Source: Phascolarctobacterium sp.
GTDB lineage: Bacteria; Bacillota; Negativicutes; Acidaminococcales; Acidaminococcaceae
NCBI GenBank assembly: GCA_019417125.1
Contig: DXVZ01000183.1
Coordinates: 1 to 16,681 of the forward strand
Length of the DNA: 16,681 nt
Reading direction: 5' to 3'
Shown here: positions 1 to 7,469 of the stretch, in pieces
Numbering within the stretch: position 1 is the first letter of the stretch
Layout of the letters: each line of letters opens with the position of its first letter
Notes under the pieces: generated by a model
Told to the model about the DNA's origin: nothing
Seen by the model: the letters and a program-made list of their open reading frames with translations, nothing else
The model's database searches: none
Translations under genes and position numbers: made by a program

Positions 1-543
1 AGGTACAGGTTTTACGAAGGCGCGGTTTACGAACTGGAACAGCAGGTTTTAAGCGGCATTTCCGAAATAGCCGTTGCCAACGCGCCAGTTACCCGCCCGC
101 ATTTGTTTGATATTTTATTCCGCCGCCGCCAGCAGTTGTATGTAGTTTGCAGCAAAGATTACGGCTGGCACGGCAAAAATTTACAAGCCGCCTCGCTGCG
201 CGATTTGCAGGGCGTGCCGCTGTGCCTGAGCGGCAGCAGGCACCTTTTAGAAAGCTTTATGCTGCGCGAAAAAATCACGCCGCAAATCATCTCGGTAAGC
301 ACCACGCGCACAACGGCGCTGTACTGGGCAAAAGCCGGGCTTGGCGTAGCCGTGGTGCCGTTTGAACAGTATGACGCCGTTCCTTACAGCGGCCTTGTGT
401 TTGTGCCGCTTTTGCACGATAACCTTTTTACCTACAAAACTATTTTTAAACTTAAAGGTCAGCCTCTTTCGGCAGTAGCCCGGCGCTTTTTGGATTATTA
501 CGAAGCCAACTGCTACCCCGACACCGAAAAACTGTATAAATAA
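1..543 (+). CDS. LysR-type transcriptional regulator, C-terminal part (5' truncated by window)
   Basis: The frame is open from base 1 to a TAA at 541-543, giving 180 residues with no start in the window, so the N-terminal helix-turn-helix is outside it. What remains looks like the periplasmic-binding-protein-like effector domain of LysR regulators. It has YELEQQVLSGISEIAVAN near residues 11-28, matching the usual 'L..G.lDlai' strand. LYVVCSKDY follows near 46, SLRDLQGVPLCLSG near 66-80, and the typical AKAGLGVAVVP segment near 112-122. The end, ARRFLDYYE, fits the last helix. A TTG at 103 is open in frame but lies inside the domain and is not a credible start. The effector and target genes cannot be seen. 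Family call fairly sure, function unknown. Confidence 0.8.
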   Translation, partial: RYRFYEGAVYELEQQVLSGISEIAVANAPVTRPHLFDILFRRRQQLYVVCSKDYGWHGKNLQAASLRDLQGVPLCLSGSRHLLESFMLREKITPQIISVSTTRTTALYWAKAGLGVAVVPFEQYDAVPYSGLVFVPLLHDNLFTYKTIFKLKGQPLSAVARRFLDYYEANCYPDTEKLYK

Positions 544-546
544 CAA

Positions 547-578
547 AAATCCCATGAAGCCTGTGCCTCATGGGATTT
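547..578. terminator. Bidirectional Rho-independent terminator between LysR gene and tRNA-Ala
   Basis: Arms ATCCCATGA (549-557) and TCATGGGAT (568-576) pair perfectly, extended by AA/TT, with a 10-base loop. On the plus strand a TTTAATTTTT tract follows (LysR gene end). On the minus strand TTTTTG follows, which would end the tRNA transcript about 12 bases after its CCA end. Confidence 0.8.
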
Positions 579-589
579 AATTTTTAAAT

Positions 590-665
590 TGGTGGAGACG
601 AAGGGGCTTGAACCCTCGGCCTTACGGATGCGAACCGTACGCTCTCCCAGCTGAGCTACGTCCCC
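590..665 (-). tRNA. tRNA-Ala (anticodon CGC)
   Basis: The minus strand folds into a complete 76-nt cloverleaf. The acceptor arm is GGGGACG with CGTCTCC, the D-arm GCTC/GAGC, the anticodon stem TACGG/CCGTA around loop TTCGCAT, and the T-arm GAGGG/CCCTT with TTCAAGC. Discriminator A plus an encoded CCA end the gene. Bases 34-36 of the loop are CGC, which reads the alanine codon GCG, frequent in the flanking genes here. A promoter lies just upstream at 676-704 and the terminator at 547-578 lies just downstream, so it is a single-gene unit. Confidence 0.95.
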
Positions 666-675
666 ATACAAAATA

Positions 676-704
676 AGTATAGCACTTTGTGCCGCCCGGC
701 ACAA
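676..704 (-). promoter_or_regulatory. tRNA-Ala promoter with -35 inside a small hairpin
   Basis: On the minus strand, -35 TTGTGC (699-704) and -10 TATACT (676-681) are 17 bases apart, and the tRNA starts about 10 bases after the -10. The -35 is part of a perfect 7-bp dyad, TTGTGCC/GGCACAA (687-704) with loop GGGC. The dyad also sits just after the cca stop and may slow or end read-through transcription, although no T-run follows it. Confidence 0.6.
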
Positions 705-712
705 TAGCAAAT

Positions 713-2218
713 TTAATTTTCTATGCGTGCTGCGGCTTTGTTTTGCCGGCGCCGTGCCGCTTCCAAAAGCGCTTCGCGCTCGTTGGGCAAATTGCCGCTG
801 CGTACCCGCTCCAGCAAATATTTTAAAAACGCGCCCGTTTCCGCGCCGTCAGTTATAATTCCGGCAAGGTCGCCGCCGCTTATGGCAAGGTCCGAAGTAT
901 GCACCGGCATTTTGCTGCGCGCTATTTCGATAACGGCGTCAGCCAGCTCGCGCCCTTCGCCCATCAGCTGCGGGTTCTTGCCGGCGTGCGTTGCGCCCAT
1001 ATCCGCCAAAAACACTTCTTTCAGCTGCGTAAAAGCTTCCGTTAAATCTTTCGCCGTGCGGAATTCGCCGCTTGCCGCTTCGGCGCGTACCCAGCGCGCA
1101 AGTGTGCGCTCTTTGGTAAACATCATCGGCGCAAAGCGCATGTGGCGCGATACCAGCCACACCACGCGGTGCGCCATATCTTTGGAGTAACGCAGGCGCG
1201 CCATTACTTCCTGCGCCATAACCGTGCTTAACGCTTCGTGCCCGTGGTCGCTGGGCGAACCGTCCGGGTGCGTGCCGCGGATTCCGGGCATGCCTTTGCC
1301 AAGGTCATGCAGCAGCATTGCCCAGCGGATGGTTAAATCGCGCGGGCTGTTATCTACTGCTTTCAGCGTATGCTCCCACGCATTGTAGCAATGGAAGCGT
1401 TTGTTCTGCGGCAGCCCTGCCAGGTGGCGCAGTTCCGGCAAAATGCTAAGTTCAGTATAGCCGCCGTTTTCTTTCACGCGGCAGTGCGCGTCCGTCAGCC
1501 CCGTTGCCATAAGCAGCATTAAGCCCTTACCTGCGTGGGCGCTCGTCAGCAGCTTGTCCAGTTCCGTGCGCACGCGTTCCAGCGAAAGCCCGGCGCAGCG
1601 CTCCGTGGGGAATTTAAAGTTCTGCGGCAGGTAATACGGCGTATCTTCTTCGCCAAAGGGCGGCAGCACGCCGCTATCCTGCACATAATCAAAGCCCAGC
1701 TGCCCAACAAAGCGGCAGGCGCGCAGCATCCGCAGCGCGTCCTCGCTGTAACGCTCGTTCGCGTCGCCAACGGTGCGTAAAATTTTGCGCTGCAAATCTT
1801 CCCTGCCGTTGTGGTAATCGTAAATATTGCCGTCTAAATCCATCGCCATAGCGTTAACGGTAAAATCGCGGCGGCTTAAATCCTCGCGCAGCGTGCGGCA
1901 AAAGGCAATTTCTTCCGGGCGGTGCGCATCGCTGCCATAGCTTTCGCTGCGGAAGGTGGTAATCTCCGTCGGCACGCCGCCTACAACGGCAACCACGCAG
2001 CCAAAATTACGCCCTAAATTATCAACCGTATGCCAGTTCTGCTGCCTGCAAACGGCGCTTACTTCCTCCGGGCGGGCGTTTGTGGCAACGTCAAAATCTC
2101 CCGGCGGCACGCCCAAAAGTAAATCGCGCACCGCGCCGCCCACAACGTAAGCCTCAAAGCCTGCGTCCGTCAGTGCGCGCAGTATTTTTTGCGTATATTC
2201 AGGTATTAAGTATTTCAT
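713..2218 (-). CDS. cca: CCA-adding tRNA nucleotidyltransferase (class II) with HD domain
   Basis: This enzyme adds or repairs the 3' CCA end of tRNAs in the cytoplasm, using CTP and ATP. The 501 residues start with the class II nucleotidyltransferase motif GGAVRD (27-32) and the metal-binding DFD (41-43). RRDFTVNAMAMD follows at 106-117, then EDALR (159-163), the EDxxR element that selects CTP and ATP in this family. An ERVRTEL segment lies at 214-220, and an HD phosphohydrolase-type domain has HD at 304-305 with H276 and H283. The EDxxR element favours CCA addition over poly(A) polymerase. The ATG at 2216-2218 has a good ribosome site (AGAGGTG) and overlaps the stop of the upstream ATPase gene as ATGA, so translation may be coupled. 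The neighbouring tRNA-Ala already encodes CCA, so repair is the likely role there. High confidence. Confidence 0.93.
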   Translation of the reverse strand: MKYLIPEYTQKILRALTDAGFEAYVVGGAVRDLLLGVPPGDFDVATNARPEEVSAVCRQQNWHTVDNLGRNFGCVVAVVGGVPTEITTFRSESYGSDAHRPEEIAFCRTLREDLSRRDFTVNAMAMDLDGNIYDYHNGREDLQRKILRTVGDANERYSEDALRMLRACRFVGQLGFDYVQDSGVLPPFGEEDTPYYLPQNFKFPTERCAGLSLERVRTELDKLLTSAHAGKGLMLLMATGLTDAHCRVKENGGYTELSILPELRHLAGLPQNKRFHCYNAWEHTLKAVDNSPRDLTIRWAMLLHDLGKGMPGIRGTHPDGSPSDHGHEALSTVMAQEVMARLRYSKDMAHRVVWLVSRHMRFAPMMFTKERTLARWVRAEAASGEFRTAKDLTEAFTQLKEVFLADMGATHAGKNPQLMGEGRELADAVIEIARSKMPVHTSDLAISGGDLAGIITDGAETGAFLKYLLERVRSGNLPNEREALLEAARRRQNKAAARIEN

Positions 2219-3507
2219 AAAAACACCTCTAATTTACTGGCTAAATAAAGCGGCAGATTCATAAAATTTTCCGTTTCCTGGTAGCCCATCTGAGAGAACC
2301 TCACCGCGCTGCGAGGAGCGTATTCGCTTATATATTTTTTAAACGTAGCGGCGTTTTTGTCCTTGCCGGCTTTTACTTCAACCGGCACAATTTCCTGCCC
2401 ATTTTGCAAAACAAAATCAAGTTCGCCCTTTTTGCCGCTAAAATAGCGGATAATATCAAATTTGCCCTTTAACTGCTGTAAAACAAAGTTCTCGCTTAAA
2501 GCGCCTTTAAACTGGTAGGGAGAATCAAGCAAAACGGCACTGTTATCAATGCCAGCCATACATTTTAAAAGCCCGGTATCAAACAAATACAGTTTAAAGC
2601 AGTCTAAACGGTCAAACGCAGGCAGCGGATGTTCTACCTTGGCAACATTGTATACTCTGTTCAGCATACCGGCAGAAACCAGCCACTCTATCGCTTCTTC
2701 AAAATCCCTTGCGCGTGCGCCAGGTTTTACAGCGCCATACATAAACTTACCGTTTTCTTTGGCAAGCTGCGATACTATACTGCGGAATACCATTAAAATA
2801 CGCCCGGCGTTAATTTTACCATTATGTTTAGAAAAATCGTTCTCGTAAATTTCAATAAGCTCTTTTTGTATCTGCTGTATTTTGGCAGGGTCTTTATAAT
2901 TTAACCACGACTGCACACATTCCGGCATACCGCCGATAATAAGGTAATACTTGTATGCCTCTGCCAGCTGTTTATCAAAAATTTCTAAAATTTCTTCGCC
3001 CTTTTTTATTTGGGCATAATAATTATACAGCGGCGGATTAACGGCTTTTAAAAACTCATCAAAAGTAAGCGGGGCAATTTCAAGCACGTTTACCATTCCT
3101 ACGGGATACGATTTTGGTTGTGCCAGCAAGGTGCCCAGCAAACTGCCAGCGGCTATGATATGGTAATCCGGAGCGTTTTCTTTAAAATATTTAAGCGAAT
3201 TCAGCGCTTCCGGGCATTCCTGCACTTCGTCAAAAACAATCAGCGTTTTTAACGGCTCTATTTTAGTGTTGCTTATTAATGATAAAAGCTCCACAATTCG
3301 CTGAGGGTTTTTATTAGCGGCAAAAATAGATTTTAAATCTTCCTGTTCGTCAAAGTTAAAATAAACAAAATTGCCGTCATAACAAGTTTTGCCAAACTCT
3401 TTCATCAGCCAGGTTTTGCCAACCTGCCTGGCGCCTTTTAAAATTAAAGGCTTTCTGTCCGGTGCTTGCTTCCACTTTAACAAGGCAGTTACAGCAGTTC
3501 TTTCCAC
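2215..3507 (-). CDS. AAA-family ATPase with DUF4143 / PD-(D/E)XK-like C-terminus
   Basis: This belongs to the AAA_14/DUF4143 group of bacterial ATPases, whose cellular role is poorly known. Numbering from a GTG at 3516, Walker A GARQVGKT is at 28-35, Walker B LIVFDEVQ at 92-99 with D96 and E97, and a sensor-like AGS at 123-125. The C-terminal domain ends in GELDFVL (364-370) and VPVEVKAG (377-384). Its D367 and E380-V-K382 have the layout of a PD-(D/E)XK nuclease core. I prefer the second in-frame GTG (3505-3507), because AGGTGA (3513-3518) is 5 bases before it and the protein then starts MERTAV, close to the usual start of this family. The 3516 GTG has no spaced ribosome site. Its stop overlaps the cca start (ATGA). 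It may be the ATPase partner of the helicase and methylase upstream, or an unrelated passenger gene. Confidence 0.85.
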   Translation of the reverse strand: MERTAVTALLKWKQAPDRKPLILKGARQVGKTWLMKEFGKTCYDGNFVYFNFDEQEDLKSIFAANKNPQRIVELLSLISNTKIEPLKTLIVFDEVQECPEALNSLKYFKENAPDYHIIAAGSLLGTLLAQPKSYPVGMVNVLEIAPLTFDEFLKAVNPPLYNYYAQIKKGEEILEIFDKQLAEAYKYYLIIGGMPECVQSWLNYKDPAKIQQIQKELIEIYENDFSKHNGKINAGRILMVFRSIVSQLAKENGKFMYGAVKPGARARDFEEAIEWLVSAGMLNRVYNVAKVEHPLPAFDRLDCFKLYLFDTGLLKCMAGIDNSAVLLDSPYQFKGALSENFVLQQLKGKFDIIRYFSGKKGELDFVLQNGQEIVPVEVKAGKDKNAATFKKYISEYAPRSAVRFSQMGYQETENFMNLPLYLASKLEVFL

Positions 3508-3607
3508 ATTTTTCACCTGCTTTTACAGTAAAAATTACACATTTTTCCGGGCTTTACAAGGCAATAATAACACATTCTTTCGGCTTTTTAAAGCGATTTT
3601 TGCACAT
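3477..3607. repeat. Tandem repeat of about 33 bp, four diverged copies, before the ATPase gene
   Basis: CACAT on the plus strand recurs at 3505, 3538, 3571 and 3603, i.e. spaced 33, 33 and 32. Read on the minus strand, the units begin ATGTGCAAAAAT, ATGTGTTATTAT, ATGTGTAATTTT and ATGTGGAAAGAA. The first three also share a later block like TAAAAGCC..GAAAA. The copy nearest the gene overlaps its first codons and is the most diverged. The array covers the presumed promoter and ribosome site of the ATPase gene, so it could bind a regulator in steps of about three helical turns. Confidence 0.65.
3532..3559 (-). promoter_or_regulatory. Possible promoter of the ATPase-cca operon
   Basis: On the minus strand, TTGTAA (3554-3559) and TAATTT (3532-3537) are 16 bases apart, about 25 bases before the preferred GTG start. 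Both boxes lie in units of the 33-bp repeat. The match is moderate and the region is AT-rich, so chance is possible. Confidence 0.35.
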
Positions 3608-3647
3608 TTTTGCCAAAATGATAAAAAACAGGCGGCAGGCATTAACG

Positions 3648-3685
3648 CAAAACGGCACTTATTTAAAGCAATAAGCGCCGTTTTG
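3648..3685. terminator. Hairpin, probable terminator of the helicase-methylase operon
   Basis: CAAAACGGC (3648-3656) pairs with GCCGTTTTG (3677-3685). Inside it, CTTATT pairs with AATAAG after one mismatch, giving 15 of 16 paired with a 6-base loop. It is GC-rich in the middle and its minus-strand 3' arm ends in TTTTG. It lies about 75 bases after the methylase stop and before the ATPase promoter region, so it probably separates the two transcription units. Confidence 0.5.
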
Positions 3686-3715
3686 TTTGCAATGGATATG
3701 CGGATAGGGAATTGT

Positions 3716-3752
3716 TGCGGTACTTTATGTGAAGAAAAAATAAAGTACCGCA
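3716..3752. repeat. Perfect 13-bp inverted repeat just after the methylase gene
   Basis: TGCGGTACTTTAT (3716-3728) and ATAAAGTACCGCA (3740-3752) are perfect complements with an 11-base A-rich loop, 9 bases after the methylase stop. On the minus strand the T-run is in the loop, not after the stem, so it is not a normal intrinsic terminator. It may protect the mRNA 3' end, or be a recombination or protein site. ATAAAGTAC is shared with the repeat at 10816-10863. Confidence 0.7.
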
Positions 3753-3761
3753 AATTAGATT

Positions 3762-6700
3762 CTAATTATTATTTAAATCTTCTACAATTGTTATTTCTGA
3801 ATCAGATAAATTGTATAAATGATAAATATTTTGGTCAATAATTCGCATTAATTCTTCTCTACGTTCTTTATTTTGTTTATCTAATTTTAAAATCTCTGTT
3901 ACGATGTTTACAACGTTATCACATATTTCAGGTGTAGGTTCTTTTATTGGTATTTCTTCTAAAGGCTTACCATATAGTTCTAATGATTTACCTTTTAATT
4001 TACCACGTTTAAGAAGCCATACATACATTAACTTTGAATTTAACAAACCTAATATATATTTGGGCGGAAAGGTTTTATAGTATTCGTCCTTTATTACTGT
4101 TATCATTATATCAGATTGTTCAAAGTAATGTTTAGTTTCAAGTGCAAATATATTGCTTAATGCACGTCTGGAATTAACTATTTTTTCATCATATTCAAAA
4201 ATACTTTTTTCTCTTGCCCAATGTAAACTGTACCAAGGTAATTTACCCTCGATAGTTTCTCTTTTTGAAGAAAGTATAGGCTTAAATTTTTTTAAATAAT
4301 CAATAATATTGCATGCTTCAGAAATATTACTATCTTTTGTTATATAAAAAACCCAAAGTTTATCATCATAGTTAATATGATATTTTGAAATTTGACCATT
4401 TTTATATACTGGTTTAACGTATTTAGTTTTTTCTAAATCTGTAAGATTTAAAGATGTTAACTCTTCTTTAGTAAGTATAAAAATACCTTTACCCTTTGGT
4501 AAATTTAAAGCAAATTTACTTTGATGAGCATCCGTATATTTATCTGCACCTGAAACAATGCCTTGTTTGATATGGGCAATGGTTTTTAATAATAATGTAG
4601 TATCAGAGATTTTGGTAAGAATAACGTTAGCCGGGTCAGTATTTTCGGTAGTGTAGCCTGATATTCTAAGATAATACTCATTTCCTTCGTAAAGGTCATT
4701 TTGTTGAATATAATAATTTTCTATAATTTTATTTTTATTATCAAGGTTATATAAAATTTCTCTTAATAAATTACTGTTAGCAATACCCGTAAGCTTACAA
4801 ATTGAATTATGTGCGATTATATTTTGGGTGTGATTTTTAGTCAACATAGTAATCATATTATGCTGACCAAGTGCGGATTCAAATACTTTTAATTCATTAA
4901 GATTTATCATTCTGCGTATTTGTGTGCGTTTTTTTAAATCTTTCCGTAAAATTTTTCCGCCGAATGCTGTTGGATAATAATTTGTAGTAATAAAATAAAT
5001 TTCAGCGTTTTCATTTCCTATATCAATCGCTTTATGAAAAAAGAAATAGAATAAATCCATTTTGCCGCAATAATATTTATGCCCAAATTGGGTTGCGGCA
5101 ATAGGTCTAAATAATTCTTTATTACCTTTTTCACCAACATACGGCGGATTGCCAATTACTATATCAAAACCACCTTTTTCACGGAATACTTTAGCAAAAT
5201 CAAGCTGCCATAAAACGTAAGGCTTTGAGGCAGTCTTTTTACTTTCATGGTATTTATTAAATTGTTCTTCTGTGCAGCCGCGCATTTGCAGCATAATAAC
5301 TTTATCACGCAAGTATTCTATATCAGCTTTTAATTGTTTCTTTTTATCTGTGTTATCGCAGCGATATAACTCATCTTGTTTCTCAATAAGTTTTTTTATA
5401 ATAGTATCAATTTGTGATTGTGCGGTTTCAATTTGTGTATTTATGGTTGTATTGCCTAAAAGTTCACTTTCGTTAATAAGTTTAATGCCTGTAAGTTCAT
5501 CAACTAAGCTGTTGCCGCACAAAATGTTGTATTCAAGGTTAGGCAGCGGCAGTGGATTGCGGTGTCCGTACAAATCGCTTTCTGCTTTTGGGTTGATTTC
5601 ATCATCAATTACCAAAGATAACCATAAGCGCAGCTGAGCAATATCAACAGCAGATGGGTCTATATCCGCAGCAAAAATGCAGTTGCGGATAGTTTCATAT
5701 TTTAAACGCCACGGCGCTCTATCAGTTTGATACATCATACGGTTTTCGTAAGAATTTTGTGTAATAGCTTTATAAGCAGATATATTTTGTCTTGCTCTTA
5801 CAATTTCGTTAAGCATACCAAGCGGAAACGCACCAGAACCAACAGCTGGGTCGGCAACACGAATATTTTGCAACGCTTTATCCATATCGTCAAGGCGATT
5901 TACTGCAACTTTGCCGGTTTCATCTATTAAAAATAATTCTTTGGAAATCAGCATATTATTATACAGAAATTTTGCTTTGACGCTATCTTCGTCCTTCATT
6001 AAGTCGCCGTACAGTATAAAATTGCGGATTGATTGTTCATCAATTTGTAAAGCATTGGTTAAATAATTGATGAGGCTTTCCTGGCACATGTAGTGTACAA
6101 TTTCGCGTGGTGTATAAAACGCGCCTTTTGATTTTCTATCTTGTACTTCCAGCAGGTTTTCAAAGACTTTGCCTAACATTTCTGGGTCAATGGCAACTTC
6201 ACGTTCTAAGGGTTCATCTTCGCTTATTGTAAAATTATATCTGTCAAAAACATCTAAAATACCGTTTTTATCTTTATTAGAAAATAATTCATTTTTAATA
6301 CCAAAATTGTTATACTTCCATTCGTAGCCGTCAATAGGTTCAAACAAGCCGCCAGATAAAAATGGTATACGGCAATGTAATGCTGGGCAATATCCTTGTT
6401 CACCGCGATTTACGTTTAATGCGTCATAAAATAAAGGCTCTAATAAATCATCAAAAAAGTTAAGATGGCGTTTTTCAGCTAATTCAAATAATTTGCGCAT
6501 AAAGTTATGCGGACCGCTGCCCCAGGGTTTACCTTTAACGCAGGTTGCCAAAACAGCTTCATCTTCATCGCTGATACTATTTAAACCGCTGTTTGAAATA
6601 TGATATTCACCGCTCTGCATGGGGCGGTAAACAATGGGGATGAGTTCTCTTGATTTACTGCCGCGGGCAAAAAAAGCATCTTTATATTCTTTTTCCTTTA

Positions 6701-7469
6701 AAGTATCTGGCCATGCCTTAACGCCAAGCCAACCTTTTTTCTGTAAAAAGTATAAAAAGACGATTTGTCCAAGCAATTTTTTGGCAAATTGGGCGGCTGT
6801 AAAATTATGTTGTTGCGATTCAATTTTAAAGTTTTCGTTGCTTTCAAGCTGTTCGCGAAGTTGGTGAAATTTTTCGCAATAAAGTTTAAAAAATTCGTCT
6901 GTAACTTTTTCAACGCTGAAAATTTCTTCCAGTTCATCAAGTGTAATGGGATTATCGGCAGTTGTGATAAGCAGTTTATTGAAACGGCTTAAGGCTGTAT
7001 GGCATGGCTCGTTTTCGCCGACAAGGTATGAATAACGCTTGGCAGGTGTCAGTTTTTCGGTAGTTTTAAAGCCGGTATTATTGAACTGTATTTCGTAATC
7101 AAGACGCACGAAAGAGAGCCTCCATTTAGGCTCATCTTTTGTATAAAAAGCTATAAAGGCGGCGTCAGCATTTCTTCTTTCTATCAAATTTTTTGCAAAA
7201 CTGCGTTGGGTGCTGCGCGCGTTTTCCACATAAGTTGCCTTTTTCAGTTCTACTGTTACAATAATAAGCTTTTTGTTATCGGCAGTTTTGTAATTACCAA
7301 TATGGCTATAACCGGCTATATACGATTTAAAATTGTTGTTTGCTTCAATGTATAAACCAGGAGCAGCAAAATAAATACCCGTAAAAAGTTCACTGACAAG
7401 CTCTTCATAATTTTTTAAATTATATTTGCTTTGCAAAATATTTTCTATTTTTTGAAGCGTTGCATTCAT
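3762..7469 (-). CDS. Eco57I-like adenine-specific DNA methyltransferase with nuclease-like N-terminus
   Basis: A 1235-residue protein built like large restriction-modification enzymes that methylate adenine N6. The N-terminus (about 60-125) has D64 and VELKK with E74 and K76, spaced like a PD-(D/E)XK nuclease. The QRSFAKN and WRLSFVRLDY blocks known from Eco57I-type proteins follow. Then come FYTPREI (451-457), the SAM-binding motif ADPAVGSGAF (539-548), a Lys/Glu-rich, probably coiled-coil stretch (about 675-730) and the catalytic NPPY (774-777). The C-terminal third, with NSKLMYVWL and GKPLEEIPI near the end, fits a TaqI-like target-recognition domain. The ATG is preceded by AAAGGAGG inside the end of the helicase gene and overlaps its stop as ATGA, so the two are probably translated together. 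The gene is visibly AT-rich compared with cca. The recognition sequence and whether the N-terminus cuts DNA cannot be told. Confidence 0.88.
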   Translation of the reverse strand: MNATLQKIENILQSKYNLKNYEELVSELFTGIYFAAPGLYIEANNNFKSYIAGYSHIGNYKTADNKKLIIVTVELKKATYVENARSTQRSFAKNLIERRNADAAFIAFYTKDEPKWRLSFVRLDYEIQFNNTGFKTTEKLTPAKRYSYLVGENEPCHTALSRFNKLLITTADNPITLDELEEIFSVEKVTDEFFKLYCEKFHQLREQLESNENFKIESQQHNFTAAQFAKKLLGQIVFLYFLQKKGWLGVKAWPDTLKEKEYKDAFFARGSKSRELIPIVYRPMQSGEYHISNSGLNSISDEDEAVLATCVKGKPWGSGPHNFMRKLFELAEKRHLNFFDDLLEPLFYDALNVNRGEQGYCPALHCRIPFLSGGLFEPIDGYEWKYNNFGIKNELFSNKDKNGILDVFDRYNFTISEDEPLEREVAIDPEMLGKVFENLLEVQDRKSKGAFYTPREIVHYMCQESLINYLTNALQIDEQSIRNFILYGDLMKDEDSVKAKFLYNNMLISKELFLIDETGKVAVNRLDDMDKALQNIRVADPAVGSGAFPLGMLNEIVRARQNISAYKAITQNSYENRMMYQTDRAPWRLKYETIRNCIFAADIDPSAVDIAQLRLWLSLVIDDEINPKAESDLYGHRNPLPLPNLEYNILCGNSLVDELTGIKLINESELLGNTTINTQIETAQSQIDTIIKKLIEKQDELYRCDNTDKKKQLKADIEYLRDKVIMLQMRGCTEEQFNKYHESKKTASKPYVLWQLDFAKVFREKGGFDIVIGNPPYVGEKGNKELFRPIAATQFGHKYYCGKMDLFYFFFHKAIDIGNENAEIYFITTNYYPTAFGGKILRKDLKKRTQIRRMINLNELKVFESALGQHNMITMLTKNHTQNIIAHNSICKLTGIANSNLLREILYNLDNKNKIIENYYIQQNDLYEGNEYYLRISGYTTENTDPANVILTKISDTTLLLKTIAHIKQGIVSGADKYTDAHQSKFALNLPKGKGIFILTKEELTSLNLTDLEKTKYVKPVYKNGQISKYHINYDDKLWVFYITKDSNISEACNIIDYLKKFKPILSSKRETIEGKLPWYSLHWAREKSIFEYDEKIVNSRRALSNIFALETKHYFEQSDIMITVIKDEYYKTFPPKYILGLLNSKLMYVWLLKRGKLKGKSLELYGKPLEEIPIKEPTPEICDNVVNIVTEILKLDKQNKERREELMRIIDQNIYHLYNLSDSEITIVEDLNNN

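Noticed and set aside
513..710. 65-residue open frame on the minus strand (GDVAQLGERTVRIRKAEGSSPF...)
   Set aside because: It is the translation of the tRNA-Ala gene and its flanks, a common false protein.
3477..3607. CRISPR-like array
   Set aside because: The units are direct tandem copies with no separate spacers, only four copies, strongly diverged, and no cas genes are near.
3535..3753. 72-residue open frame on the minus strand with repeated RKNV
   Set aside because: It runs through two hairpins and the 33-bp array. The repeated RKNV only reflects the DNA repeats, and no ribosome site is seen.
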